Source: Flavobacterium jumunjinense (lineage in GTDB: Bacteria; Bacteroidota; Bacteroidia; Flavobacteriales; Flavobacteriaceae). From it: a stretch of DNA of 64,000 nt. The stretch covers positions 2,232,001 through 2,296,000 of the forward strand of contig NZ_CP091285.1 of the NCBI RefSeq assembly GCF_021650975.2, in the 5' to 3' direction. Position 1 is the first letter of the stretch, and the number at the start of each line of letters is the position of its first letter. A program made the translations under genes and the position numbers. Under the pieces are notes generated by a model, which saw only the letters and a list, made by a program, of their open reading frames with translations, was not told the DNA's origin and searched no databases. Positions 1-8,421 of the stretch are shown one piece after another.

Positions 1-514
1 CTTTTTAACGTTCATTCTTTTTATTGCGACTATTGCTACAATGGTACAATTAGTAGAAATGATTGTTGAAAAATTTGCTCCAGCATTATACACTTCTTTA
101 GGTATCTTTTTACCTTTAATTGCTGTAAACTGTGCAATTCTTGGAGGTTCATTATTCATGCAACAAAAAGAGTTTAATAACATTACTGAAGCTACTGTAT
201 ATGGTGTTGGTTCTGGAATTGGATGGTTTTTAGCAATTTTAGCTATTGCAGCTATTAGAGAAAAAATCAGATATTCAAATGTGCCACCTGCATTCAGAGG
301 TTTAGGTATGACATTTATATTAACAGGATTAATGGCAATCGGTTTTATGTCTTTTGGAGGAATGCTTTCAGGAGGTGACGAAGCTGAACCAAAAAAAGAT
401 ATAAGTGAAGTTACAGCTCCAGCAACGACAGAAGTTATTGAGGAAGTTGTTATTGATACACTTGTTGTAGAAGAAGTAGTAAACGATTCATTAACCCAAA
501 CAGTACAAGAATAA
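1..514 (+). CDS. nqrE: Na+-translocating NADH:quinone reductase subunit E, 5' end outside the window
   Basis: This is a membrane subunit of the Na+-pumping NADH:ubiquinone oxidoreductase (NQR) of the cytoplasmic membrane. The frame is open from base 2, so the N-terminus lies upstream; the ATG at 41 is internal, because family members carry about 85 residues before this point. Seen: several hydrophobic helices and family blocks such as [23 protein letters not shown] and [12 protein letters not shown]. After the last helix there is an acidic tail of roughly 45 residues (from [10 protein letters not shown]) that, from memory, the Vibrio protein lacks. The stop is followed after 2 bases by nqrF, so the two are in one operon. 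Confidence 0.93.
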   Translation, partial: FLTFILFIATIATMVQLVEMIVEKFAPALYTSLGIFLPLIAVNCAILGGSLFMQQKEFNNITEATVYGVGSGIGWFLAILAIAAIREKIRYSNVPPAFRGLGMTFILTGLMAIGFMSFGGMLSGGDEAEPKKDISEVTAPATTEVIEEVVIDTLVVEEVVNDSLTQTVQE

Positions 515-516
515 TT

Positions 517-1830
517 ATGATAGCTTTAGAAGTAACTACTGGTGGTTTAATCAGTACAACAGTAATAGCGTTTTTAATTTTATTATTGGCTCTTGTAGCA
601 ATTATTTTGTTTGCAAAAGCTAAACTAGTACCGTCTGGTCCTGTTAAAATTAAAATAAACGGAGAAAATGAGATTGAAGTGGGTTCTGGTAACACATTAC
701 TTTCTACATTAGGTGCAAGTAAAATTTTCTTACCATCTGCGTGTGGTGGTGGAGGAACTTGTGTTCAATGTAAATGTATTGTTAAAGAAGGTGGAGGAGA
801 TGCTTTACCTACAGAAACACCCCATTTCAGTAGAAAAGAATTAGCAGAAGGTTGGCGTTTAGGATGTCAAGTGAAGGTTAAAGCAGATATGGTAATCGAA
901 GTTCCTGAAGAAGTATTCGGAATTAAGAAGTTTGAAGCGAAAGTATATTCAAATTATAACGTAGCTTCTTTTATTAAAGAATTTATCGTTGAATTACCAG
1001 ATGATATGCATTATGAGCCAGGGGGATATATTCAAATTGAAATTCCTAAATGTGAGATCAATTTTACGGATATTGACATCACAGCACATCCAGTTGAGCA
1101 TCCAGGTGAACCTGAAAAATTTAAAGCTGAATGGGATAAATTTAATTTATGGCCATTAGTAATGAAGAATACTGATTTAGTTGAAAGAGCTTACTCAATG
1201 GCTTCTTACCCAGCTGAAGGAAGAAAAATAATGTTGAACGTGCGTGTTGCTACTCCGCCATGGGATAGAAATATTAATGGATGGGCGAAAGTGAATCCAG
1301 GTATTGCTTCATCATATATTTTCTCAAGAAAAGCAGGTGATCCAGTTGTAGTTTCTGGTCCTTATGGAGAGTTCTTCATCAATGAAACAGAGGCAGAAAT
1401 GTTGTATGTAGGTGGAGGAGCTGGTATGGCACCAATGCGTTCTCATTTATATCACCTATTCCGTACATTAAAAACGGGAAGAAAAGTAACATATTGGTAT
1501 GGTGGTCGTTCTAAGCGTGAATTATTCTATACAGATCATTTTAGAGCTTTAGAAAAAGATTTTCCTAACTTTAAATTCTACCTAGCATTATCAGAACCAC
1601 AACCAGAAGATAATTGGAAAATTAAAGACGGAGTTAATGGTGAAGGAGATGGATTCGTTGGATTTATTCATAATGTTGTAATCGATAATTATTTATCGAA
1701 ACACGAAGAACCAGAAGATATTGAGTTATATTTCTGTGGTCCACCAATGATGAACAAAGCTGTTCAAAAAATGGGAGAAGACTTCGGATTAGATCCAGAT
1801 AACATCAGATTTGATGACTTTGGAGGATAA
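517..1830 (+). CDS. nqrF: Na+-translocating NADH:quinone reductase subunit F
   Basis: NADH-oxidising entry subunit of Na+-NQR: electrons pass from NADH to FAD and then to a [2Fe-2S] centre. The order of parts matches the family. There is one N-terminal membrane helix (residues about 12-34), a ferredoxin-type domain with C76, C82, C85 and C117 ([12 protein letters not shown], then GWRLGC), an FAD-binding motif RAYSMASYP (224-232), and an NAD-binding region with GGGAGMAP near 306. It ends in RFDDFGG, typical of the subunit. At 437 residues it is slightly longer than the usual ~410. The start ATG is 2 bases after the nqrE stop. A hairpin terminator follows at 1841. Confidence 0.97.
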   Translation: MIALEVTTGGLISTTVIAFLILLLALVAIILFAKAKLVPSGPVKIKINGENEIEVGSGNTLLSTLGASKIFLPSACGGGGTCVQCKCIVKEGGGDALPTETPHFSRKELAEGWRLGCQVKVKADMVIEVPEEVFGIKKFEAKVYSNYNVASFIKEFIVELPDDMHYEPGGYIQIEIPKCEINFTDIDITAHPVEHPGEPEKFKAEWDKFNLWPLVMKNTDLVERAYSMASYPAEGRKIMLNVRVATPPWDRNINGWAKVNPGIASSYIFSRKAGDPVVVSGPYGEFFINETEAEMLYVGGGAGMAPMRSHLYHLFRTLKTGRKVTYWYGGRSKRELFYTDHFRALEKDFPNFKFYLALSEPQPEDNWKIKDGVNGEGDGFVGFIHNVVIDNYLSKHEEPEDIELYFCGPPMMNKAVQKMGEDFGLDPDNIRFDDFGG

Positions 1831-1840
1831 AATTTCAAAA

Positions 1841-1868
1841 ACCGATTCAGAAATGAATCGGTTTTTTT
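1841..1868 (+). terminator. Rho-independent terminator after nqrF
   Basis: Perfect 9-bp stem, ACCGATTCA (1841-1849) with TGAATCGGT (1854-1862), a GAAA loop and a following T run. It ends the nqr transcript, so the next gene needs its own promoter. Confidence 0.9.
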
Positions 1869-1888
1869 ATTTCTATTAATTCAATTCG

Positions 1889-1896
1889 TACTTTTG
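1889..1896 (+). promoter_or_regulatory. Probable -7 promoter element (TACTTTTG)
   Basis: Matches the Bacteroidota -7 consensus TAnnTTTG and lies right after the nqrF terminator. Only 4 bases separate it from the ATG at 1901, so the transcript would have little or no leader. No clear -33 TTTG is visible. Confidence 0.5.
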
Positions 1897-1900
1897 TACC

Positions 1901-2263
1901 ATGGAAGAACTAACAGAACAAGAATTGCACCAAATTGCTATGAATCATGTTGGGAAAGACCTTGAAAAAAAAGGTTTTGAATTCATTGCAATTAACAGCC
2001 AATTAAAAAAACACCCGCAATTTGTATGTGTGGATACACAAAATAAATTGCATTTTGTAATGGTGCAAACTGTACCATATCCAATTAATCCAGAGGAGCC
2101 AAATGTTTTATTTGTAGAAACATTTATCAATCATGCTAAAACCAAAAATGCAAAAGTTCTTTTTGCAGGTGTTGGAATCGCAAATGCAGATGATTTTGAA
2201 AAACCTATTTATATTAATTCAGATTATATTATCAATTACAATGGCTACAAAGAACTTTTATAG
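1901..2263 (+). CDS. Small Nqr-associated protein of unknown function
   Basis: A 120-residue soluble protein with no signal peptide or membrane segment. It is acidic at the N-terminus, with an alternating hydrophobic pattern (KLHFVMVQTVPYP, AKVLFAGVGIANADDF) that suggests a small alpha/beta fold. From memory, homologues in flavobacteria are often labelled 'NQR subunit F', which cannot be right because there are no Fe-S cysteines and no FAD motif. It lies between nqrF and apbE, and its 3' end overlaps the likely apbE start by 23 bp. A role in NQR flavinylation or assembly is inference from position only. Confidence 0.75.
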   Translation: MEELTEQELHQIAMNHVGKDLEKKGFEFIAINSQLKKHPQFVCVDTQNKLHFVMVQTVPYPINPEEPNVLFVETFINHAKTKNAKVLFAGVGIANADDFEKPIYINSDYIINYNGYKELL

Positions 2264-3257
2264 TTTAATATTCCTTCTTGTATTATCAATTTCTTGTAAT
2301 AAGCAAGAAAATCAATTTTTTGTTATTCAAGGAGAAGCACAGGGAAGTACATATAGTGTAAAGTATATCGCAAATGAAGAATTAGTGAATAAATCTGAAA
2401 TTGATTCACTTCTCTTAGATTTTGATATGTCTTTGTCTACTTATAGGAAAGATTCTAAGATTTCTAAAATTAACGCTGGAGATTCTACTGTTGTCATTGA
2501 TGATTTATTTATAGATACGTTTAAGGCTTCAAATCAAATTTTCGAAGAGACAAATGGACTTTTTGATCCTACTATTGGAGTTTTAGTTAATGCTTATGGT
2601 TTTGGACCAAACAAAAAAAGAGATCATCTTTCTCAACACGAAATTGATAGTTTATTGCAGTTTGTAGGTTTTGATAAAGTGATAATTAATGAAAATAATA
2701 CGATTTCAAAAAAGCATACAGAAACCTATTTCGATTTTAATGCAATTGCTCAAGGTTATTCTGTAGATGTTTTGACGGATTTTCTAAAATCAAAAGGTAT
2801 AAAAAACGGAATTGTAGAAATTGGAGGAGAATTAGTTGGCTTTGGAAAAAATACAATTGAGAACAAGAATTGGATAGTTGGAGTAGATGATCCGTTACAA
2901 AAACCAGATGAAAGAAAGCTGATTGCAACAATTCACTTAGAAAATTTAGGAATGGCAACATCTGGGAATTATAGAAAAGTAGTTACTGATTCTATTACAG
3001 GTGAAAAATTTGTTCATATCATTAATCCAAAAACGGGTAAAAGAGAGAAAAATACAATACTAAGCGCTACAGTTTTGGCACCAACTTGTATTTTGGCCGA
3101 TGGTTATGCTACTGCATTTATGATTATGCCGCTTGAAGAAGTTAAGAGGTTTGTTGAAAAACGTCCAGACTTACATGTAATGCTTCTTTACACGGATGCA
3201 AATAATGCAATGCAACAGTTTAAGACAGGTGATTTTAAAAGTTTTGTTTTTAATTAA
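2241..3257 (+). CDS. apbE: FAD:protein FMN transferase (ApbE), lipoprotein
   Basis: ApbE moves FMN from FAD onto Thr residues of exported or periplasm-facing proteins, classically NqrB and NqrC. The frame is open from 2133, but the ATG at 2241 is preferred: it gives a lipoprotein signal with lipobox SISC (Cys19) and then the conserved GEAQGSTYSVKY block. Other family landmarks are GLFDPTIGVLVNAYGFGP, FNAIAQGYSVDVL, GGELVGFG, TSGNYRKV and HIINPKTG. At 338 residues it is normal length. It lies beside nqrEF, which fits NQR maturation. Its stop is 1 bp from the stop of the convergent helicase gene, leaving no space for an intergenic terminator. Confidence 0.93.
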   Translation: MATKNFYSLIFLLVLSISCNKQENQFFVIQGEAQGSTYSVKYIANEELVNKSEIDSLLLDFDMSLSTYRKDSKISKINAGDSTVVIDDLFIDTFKASNQIFEETNGLFDPTIGVLVNAYGFGPNKKRDHLSQHEIDSLLQFVGFDKVIINENNTISKKHTETYFDFNAIAQGYSVDVLTDFLKSKGIKNGIVEIGGELVGFGKNTIENKNWIVGVDDPLQKPDERKLIATIHLENLGMATSGNYRKVVTDSITGEKFVHIINPKTGKREKNTILSATVLAPTCILADGYATAFMIMPLEEVKRFVEKRPDLHVMLLYTDANNAMQQFKTGDFKSFVFN

Positions 3258-3258
3258 T

Positions 3259-6180
3259 TTATGTTAATATATAATCAATATTATTAAAAACTTCTTTAGG
3301 TACAGAAGTTTCAATTATAGTATCAGAAATTTCTTTTTTAGCTTTTTGCAACTGATTTATTTTTTCTTCAATGGTGTCTTTAGCTATAAATCGAACCACA
3401 TTAACCTGATTTTCTTGTCCAATTCGGTGAGCGCGACCAATGGCTTGTAATTCTGCAAAAGGATTCCACCAAGGGTCTAAAAGAATAACATAGGATGCTT
3501 TAGTAAGGTTTAAACCCGTTCCACCAGCTTTAAGAGAGATGAAAAATAATAATTTATTTTCGTCTTTTTGAAAGTTTGCTACTTCAGTTTCTCTATCTTT
3601 TATTTTAGTACTTCCTGTTAACAGACTATACTTAGTATTATTTTTATCGCACCAATCGGTGTAAATTTTTAAATGAGAAGTATAGGAGCTAAAAACTAAT
3701 ATATTTTGCTTTGCTTGTAATAAGGTTTCTATATAAGCAGAAACATCGGTAAATTTACCAGAATCCATTGTTTCGCCTATTAGAATAGGATGATTGGCTA
3801 ATTGTCTAAGTTTTGAAAGTGCATTCAGGATAGAAATATTTGAACTCGGTTTTTCATCAAGTGTATTTAATTTTTTATCAATTAAATAATTTCGAATAAT
3901 CGACTTTTCATGTTCATATAACTTACTTTGTTCTTCCGACATTTCAGAATAGAAAACCTGTTCAGAAACTTCTGGTAGGTCTTTTGCTACTTCAGTCTTA
4001 GTTCTTCTTAAAAGATAGGGATTGATTAATGAACGAAGCTCTTTTGTTTTCTGTTCATCAAATGATTTTTCTATTGGTTTTTTAAAATGAGATTCAAAAA
4101 AAGGATAGGTGTCTAGCAAATTCGGATTAATGAATTGCATTTGACTCCATAAATCGCTCAAAGAGTTTTCTATTGGTGTTCCACTTAATGAAACTTTATG
4201 TGTTGCGTTAATGGTGTTTATTGCGTTGTAAATCTTAGAGTTTCTGTTTTTTATTTGTTGACTTTCATCAATAATTAAAAAGTTAAAAGGAATTGTTTTT
4301 AAGAGGTTAATGTCTTTTAAAAGCAAACCATAAGATGTGAAAACAATATCGACTTTTTCTAATTTTTTTCGTTTAATTTTCCGATCTAAACCCGTATAAT
4401 TTAATCGTGTAAATTTTGGAGAAAACTTCTTAGTTTCATTAAACCAGTTATAGGTTAACGAACTTGGAGCAACAACTAATGCTTTTAATTTTTTTGTTGT
4501 AACAGGTTGGTTAGTGCTAAATAAATCTATAGCATCGGAAGCTTCTTCAGTAATTATAAAGTCATTTTCAAACTGTGTATATACGAAGTCTAAATAGGCT
4601 AAAGATTGTATTGTTTTACCCAAACCCATATCGTCTGCTAAACAGGAGCCTAGACCTAATTGATAATTTTTAACTAACCAATTCACGCCTTCTTCTTGAT
4701 AGTTTCGAAGTTTCGCATTGATGTTTCCAGTTGTTTGATAAGGGATAATCTCTCTTTGAAACAGATTGTTTTCAATTGCAATTCCAGATTCTTCTAGAAC
4801 AGTAAATTGGTTCTTTTGAATTTGAATACTATTATTAGCGGTTTTCCCGAAATCGACTAATGATTTGTATTTGCTAAACCATTCTACAGGAATAATAAAT
4901 AAGTTTTCATTAGGTAATTCATACAAACGATTGCCCGATTTTAAATGAGGAATAATGTTTGAAAAAGGAATTTTAAATGTTTCAATTTCAATTGTCATTT
5001 CAACATCGAACCAATCTTTTTTTTCTTCAAATTTTGTAGAAATGGTAGATGTGTGTTTGCTTATTGTCTTACTATTTAATTGTAAATCAATAGAAACTGA
5101 TGTTTCGGCTATTTTGTCTTGTAGTTTTAAAAGTTCTGTAATATTGAAATAATCATCAATCTCTGTAAGGTTTTTGTTAAAAGTAGCTAATCCATCTGCA
5201 AGGAAAATGAAGCCTAAATCTTTAAGAATTTGAATAATTTTGCTTTCCTCTTTTTTGTTTCTAATGGTTTGGTAAACAGTGAAATTATCATTGTCATCAT
5301 GACTAAGATTAATGTGTTTTTCTTTTTCTTCTGTTATAGAAAATTCACAACCATCATATTTAAAAACAAGTTCTAAAAGATATATTTTATTATGAATATA
5401 TAAACTAGGCTTAATGTAGCAACCTGTACAAACAGAATTGGTTTCAACCGAAAATCCTTCAGCTTCAATAGGTACTTTTCGAATAACATTTTTAATGAAT
5501 TTATTGAAATATTCTACACTATTTTTATTAGGTATAATAACGTTTTTCTTGCTTAAAAAAGGTTTTAGCTTGTTTCCATTAATATGATTAATAGTATGTA
5601 GTGTCTTGTTGATTAGAACCCAAGACGGATTGTTTAAAAGTATTTTAAAATCGTTTTCAAACGGATATATTTCTTTTTCATTGTCTAATAAACTCAAACA
5701 ATAAACAATATTTTCAGGTGTTTTTGAAAAATGAAGTTTGGGTTCTAAAACAATTTCAGAAAATTGAACTTGTTGTTTGTGAAAAACATCTTTTCTGTTC
5801 AAATCAATACTTAAAGAAATTGAAGTTTTAGATGCGATTTTAAAAAAAGATTCAAGTGTGAAATTTATATAATGCGTTATGATCTTTGCCGTTTTTTCAT
5901 CACTTAAAAGGATTTCTAAGCTTTTCGCAATTTTGTTCTTTATTTTATATTTAGAGAGTAAGTTTTTAGACGTTAACTTTTCGCACAAAGCTAGTAGTTG
6001 TCGCTCATTGGTGTCTAATTCGACTTCATTTATAGTTTTTGAATTAGCACTCTTTTTAATATAGTATAAAATACCTTCAGATTGTTCAACAATGAAAGCA
6101 TTTGGAATATAAGAAGCTAAAATAGCATCGTACGTTAAGTCGAAGACTAACGCACAATTAGAATCATTTGAAAGCGGCAT
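3259..6180 (-). CDS. SNF2-family DEAD/DEAH-box helicase
   Basis: A 973-residue SNF2/Rad54-like ATPase that would translocate on duplex DNA and remodel protein-DNA complexes. Helicase motifs appear in order in the C-terminal half: motif I DDMGLGKTIQ, motif Ia VVAPSSLTYNW, motif II as DESQ rather than the usual DEAH/DEKH, motif III LSGTPIENS, motif V GGTGLNLT and motif VI QAIGRAHRIGQ. The N-terminal ~480 residues are poorly recognisable, with a CTGC pair that could be a remnant of the SWIM-type metal site often found in bacterial SNF2 proteins. It starts 10 bp after the methyltransferase, probably in one transcript. Confidence 0.93.
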   Translation of the reverse strand: MPLSNDSNCALVFDLTYDAILASYIPNAFIVEQSEGILYYIKKSANSKTINEVELDTNERQLLALCEKLTSKNLLSKYKIKNKIAKSLEILLSDEKTAKIITHYINFTLESFFKIASKTSISLSIDLNRKDVFHKQQVQFSEIVLEPKLHFSKTPENIVYCLSLLDNEKEIYPFENDFKILLNNPSWVLINKTLHTINHINGNKLKPFLSKKNVIIPNKNSVEYFNKFIKNVIRKVPIEAEGFSVETNSVCTGCYIKPSLYIHNKIYLLELVFKYDGCEFSITEEKEKHINLSHDDNDNFTVYQTIRNKKEESKIIQILKDLGFIFLADGLATFNKNLTEIDDYFNITELLKLQDKIAETSVSIDLQLNSKTISKHTSTISTKFEEKKDWFDVEMTIEIETFKIPFSNIIPHLKSGNRLYELPNENLFIIPVEWFSKYKSLVDFGKTANNSIQIQKNQFTVLEESGIAIENNLFQREIIPYQTTGNINAKLRNYQEEGVNWLVKNYQLGLGSCLADDMGLGKTIQSLAYLDFVYTQFENDFIITEEASDAIDLFSTNQPVTTKKLKALVVAPSSLTYNWFNETKKFSPKFTRLNYTGLDRKIKRKKLEKVDIVFTSYGLLLKDINLLKTIPFNFLIIDESQQIKNRNSKIYNAINTINATHKVSLSGTPIENSLSDLWSQMQFINPNLLDTYPFFESHFKKPIEKSFDEQKTKELRSLINPYLLRRTKTEVAKDLPEVSEQVFYSEMSEEQSKLYEHEKSIIRNYLIDKKLNTLDEKPSSNISILNALSKLRQLANHPILIGETMDSGKFTDVSAYIETLLQAKQNILVFSSYTSHLKIYTDWCDKNNTKYSLLTGSTKIKDRETEVANFQKDENKLLFFISLKAGGTGLNLTKASYVILLDPWWNPFAELQAIGRAHRIGQENQVNVVRFIAKDTIEEKINQLQKAKKEISDTIIETSVPKEVFNNIDYILT

Positions 6181-6190
6181 GTAATTTTAA

Positions 6191-6961
6191 TTATTTAAAA
6201 CAAACGGGAATAATTTCTCCTTTGGCTAAACAGTATTTTTCTACTAAATCATTAGAAATTGTGTTGGTGTAATCTACTTCTTCCACTTTGAAACCGATGC
6301 TTCTCAGTTTGTCAAAATAATCACGACCATAAACACGAACATGATCATATTGACCAAAAATTTTCGCACGTTCTTTTTGATTGGTAATAGAATCATCTGA
6401 AAAAGTAGTGGCTCTTGATAAGTCTTGTGGAATTTGGAATATACCCATTCCGCCAGGTTTTAAAACACGATATAGTTCTTGCATGGCTTTAGTGTCATCT
6501 GGAATATGTTCTAAAACATGATTGCAAAAAACCATATCATAAGCATTGTCCTCAAAAGGAAGGTTGCAAATGTCTGCTTTAACATCTGCTAAAGGAGAAA
6601 GCAAATCGGTTGTAGTGTAATTAATATTTTGTTGTTTTTTGAAACGTTTGTAAAACTCTTGTTCAGGTGCAAAATGTAATACTTCTAATTTTTTTTCAGA
6701 AGTAAAAAAGCTAGTTTCATTTTGTAAATATAACCACAGCAAGCGATGTCTTTCTAAAGAAAGTGTACTTGGCGATAAAACATTATTACGTTGATTCCCA
6801 TATCCATAAGGTAAAAACATCTTGAAGCTTCTCCCGTCAATAGGATCAGTGAATTTATTTCCTTTTAATAAGAAAGCAATAATTGGTCGCACCACAATAC
6901 TTAATCGAATAAGAATAGGTCTTGGAATAGTATTGAGGATAAATTTGAATATTTTTTTCAT
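6191..6961 (-). CDS. Class I SAM-dependent methyltransferase
   Basis: A 256-residue protein. The first 45 residues are hydrophobic and basic (IPRPILIRLSIVVRPIIAFLL) and may attach it to the membrane. The methyltransferase core follows: motif I is the unusual VLHFAPEQEF instead of a GxGxG loop, then TTDLLSPLADVKADI (acidic end of strand 2), DMVFCNHVLEHIPDD (motif IV) and LYRVLKPGGMGIFQIP (motif V). This variant is common among methyltransferases next to sugar or lipid genes, but no such genes are present here and the substrate is unknown. Probably co-transcribed with the downstream SNF2 gene. Confidence 0.85.
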   Translation of the reverse strand: MKKIFKFILNTIPRPILIRLSIVVRPIIAFLLKGNKFTDPIDGRSFKMFLPYGYGNQRNNVLSPSTLSLERHRLLWLYLQNETSFFTSEKKLEVLHFAPEQEFYKRFKKQQNINYTTTDLLSPLADVKADICNLPFEDNAYDMVFCNHVLEHIPDDTKAMQELYRVLKPGGMGIFQIPQDLSRATTFSDDSITNQKERAKIFGQYDHVRVYGRDYFDKLRSIGFKVEEVDYTNTISNDLVEKYCLAKGEIIPVCFK

Positions 6962-6966
6962 AGTCT

Positions 6967-7010
6967 ATATCGCAGAGTTTCACAAAGAAATCTCAAAGTT
7001 TCACAAAGCA
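6967..7010. repeat. Left flanking repeat of the GxxExxY module
   Basis: On the + strand this reads ATCGCAGAG then TTTCACAAAG twice, separated by AAATCTCAA. The same words occur in inverted orientation on the other side of the GxxExxY gene (7390-7421). Confidence 0.7.
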
Positions 7011-7380
7011 TTATTTATAAATTGTTTAATGTTGTTTTTTAGAATTTTAGAATTAAAATTAATGAGTAAGCCTAATGGGTAATTACCTAATTCTAGATAA
7101 GTTAAAACTTGAGCAAAATGAACATCGGTAAAGCTTTCAACTGTTTTTAATTCTAAAACAATTTTGTCTTCAATTAATAAATCAATTCTGTACCCATGGT
7201 CAAGTTTGATGTCTTTATATGTTATCGGTAAAGCTAATTCTTTTACTACTTTTAATCCAGCATTTTTAATTTCATAAAATAAACATTCTTGGTAAGCTGA
7301 TTCAAGTAAGCCAGAGCCTATTCTTCATGAACATCTATTGCGAACCCAATAATTTTATAGGATAAATCATTTATTTCCAT
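7001..7380 (-). pseudogene. GxxExxY family protein (PD-(D/E)XK nuclease-like), frameshifted
   Basis: Reading from ATG at 7380 gives MEINDLSYKIIGFAIDVHEE and then a stop. Inserting one T after that GAA restores LGSGLLESAYQECLFYE and a full ~125-residue product ending at 7001. The family signature G-x-x-E-x-x-Y is present (GLLESAY), as is a PD-(D/E)XK-like core, YRIDLL followed by VLELK. So the gene is intact except for a single-base deletion near 7327 (minus-strand GAATAGGC where GAATTAGGC is expected), which is either recent inactivation or a sequencing error. It is flanked on both sides by CTTTGTGAAA/CGCAGAG repeats. The function of GxxExxY proteins is not established. Confidence 0.85.
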
Positions 7381-7389
7381 TTTGTTTGT

Positions 7390-7421
7390 CTCTGCGATTG
7401 CTCTGTGAATCTTTGTGAAAT
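7390..7421. repeat. Right flanking repeat of the GxxExxY module
   Basis: On the + strand this reads CTCTGCGATTG, CTCTGTGAAT, CTTTGTGAAA. Read on the minus strand it carries TTTCACAAAG and ATCGCAGAG, the words of the left flank, so the two flanks behave like imperfect inverted repeats around the gene. Confidence 0.7.
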
Positions 7422-7424
7422 AAC

Positions 7425-8243
7425 CTACAAAACCAAAGCTTTCTGTCTCAAACCATCTTCTTCATTACTAACAATTCCTAATGCTTCATAAATGTATGCA
7501 AAAGTTGAAAGTAACTCTGGTTTACCATCTACAATGGCAACATCATGTTCAAAATGCGCACTTGGTTTATTGTCAGCAGTTGTAATTGTCCAACCATCTT
7601 TATGCTGAATAATGTTTTTAGTTCCTAAGTTAATCATAGGTTCAATTGCGATGACCATTCCGTTCACTAATTTTTTTCCACGACCACGTTTTCCATAGTT
7701 TGGCACTTCTGGATCTTCATGCATTTTTCGGCCTAAACCATGACCACATAATTCACGAACCACACCATAACCTTCTTTTTCGCAATATTGTTGAATGGCA
7801 TAACCAATGTCTTCTACGCGATTTCCTACTCTAGTAGCGCGAATACCTTCATAAAGTGATTCTTTTGTTATTTGAAGTAACTTTTTAGTCTCTTCAGCAA
7901 CTTCACCTACTTCAAATGTATAGGCGTGATCGCCATAGAAACCATTTTTTAAAGCACCACAATCTACCGAAATAATATCGCCATCCATTAAAGGTTTGTC
8001 ATTTGGAATTCCATGAACAACTTGCGTGTTTGGACTCATGCATAATGAGTTTGGAAAGCCATACATACCTAAGAACCCAGGTTCTGCACCATGATCTCTA
8101 ATATATTCTTCCGCAATTTTATCTAATTGTAACGTGGTAACACCAGGTTTAATTTCTTTAGCAATTATTCCTAATGTTTTCGAAACGATTAACGCACTTT
8201 CACGCATTAATTCAATTTCTTCTCTTGTTTTTATAATAATCAT
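7425..8243 (-). CDS. map: Methionine aminopeptidase, type I
   Basis: Removes the initiator methionine from nascent proteins. All five metal ligands of the pita-bread fold are visible: D94 (SVDCGA), D105 (GDHAYTF), H168 (CGHGLG), E201 (AIEPM) and E232 (HFEHDVAI), plus the substrate-contact H77 (VVHGIPN). The frame is open upstream to 8309, but the ATG at 8243 (MIIIKTREEIELMR) matches the family N-terminus. At 272 residues it is slightly longer than E. coli Map because of a C-terminal tail, ALGIVSNEEDGLRQKAL, which I recall as common in flavobacteria. It is divergent from the GAF gene. Confidence 0.97.
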   Translation of the reverse strand: MIIIKTREEIELMRESALIVSKTLGIIAKEIKPGVTTLQLDKIAEEYIRDHGAEPGFLGMYGFPNSLCMSPNTQVVHGIPNDKPLMDGDIISVDCGALKNGFYGDHAYTFEVGEVAEETKKLLQITKESLYEGIRATRVGNRVEDIGYAIQQYCEKEGYGVVRELCGHGLGRKMHEDPEVPNYGKRGRGKKLVNGMVIAIEPMINLGTKNIIQHKDGWTITTADNKPSAHFEHDVAIVDGKPELLSTFAYIYEALGIVSNEEDGLRQKALVL

Positions 8244-8372
8244 AATATTCGGATTCAAAAAAGCAAAAATACAATTTTTAATCGTTTTCAAAGAAGCTAT
8301 TCCGCTCAAATTAATCTATAATTTTATTTGTAAATTTATTGAGAGAAAGTCACCAATTACCTTAACAAAGTA

Positions 8373-8406
8373 TTTGCTTTTTTTCTTATAATAATGCGTA
8401 ATTTTG
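8373..8406 (+). promoter_or_regulatory. Bacteroidota promoter for the GAF-domain gene
   Basis: TTTG at 8373-8376 and TAATTTTG at 8399-8406 with a 22-bp spacer; the ATG is 15 bases downstream at 8422. The spacer is slightly longer than the 19 bp consensus. Confidence 0.55.
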
Positions 8407-8421
8407 TATAAAATTTAGTGT

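Noticed and set aside
2133..2240. 36-codon upstream extension of apbE
   Set aside because: It lies in the coding region of the preceding gene; the ATG at 2241 starts a lipoprotein signal.
3259..6180. SNF2 helicase plus methyltransferase as a DISARM-like or other defence island
   Set aside because: The methyltransferase lacks a DNA-methylase catalytic motif (no NPPY/DPPY or PCQ), and no phospholipase D, DUF1998 or nuclease gene is alongside.
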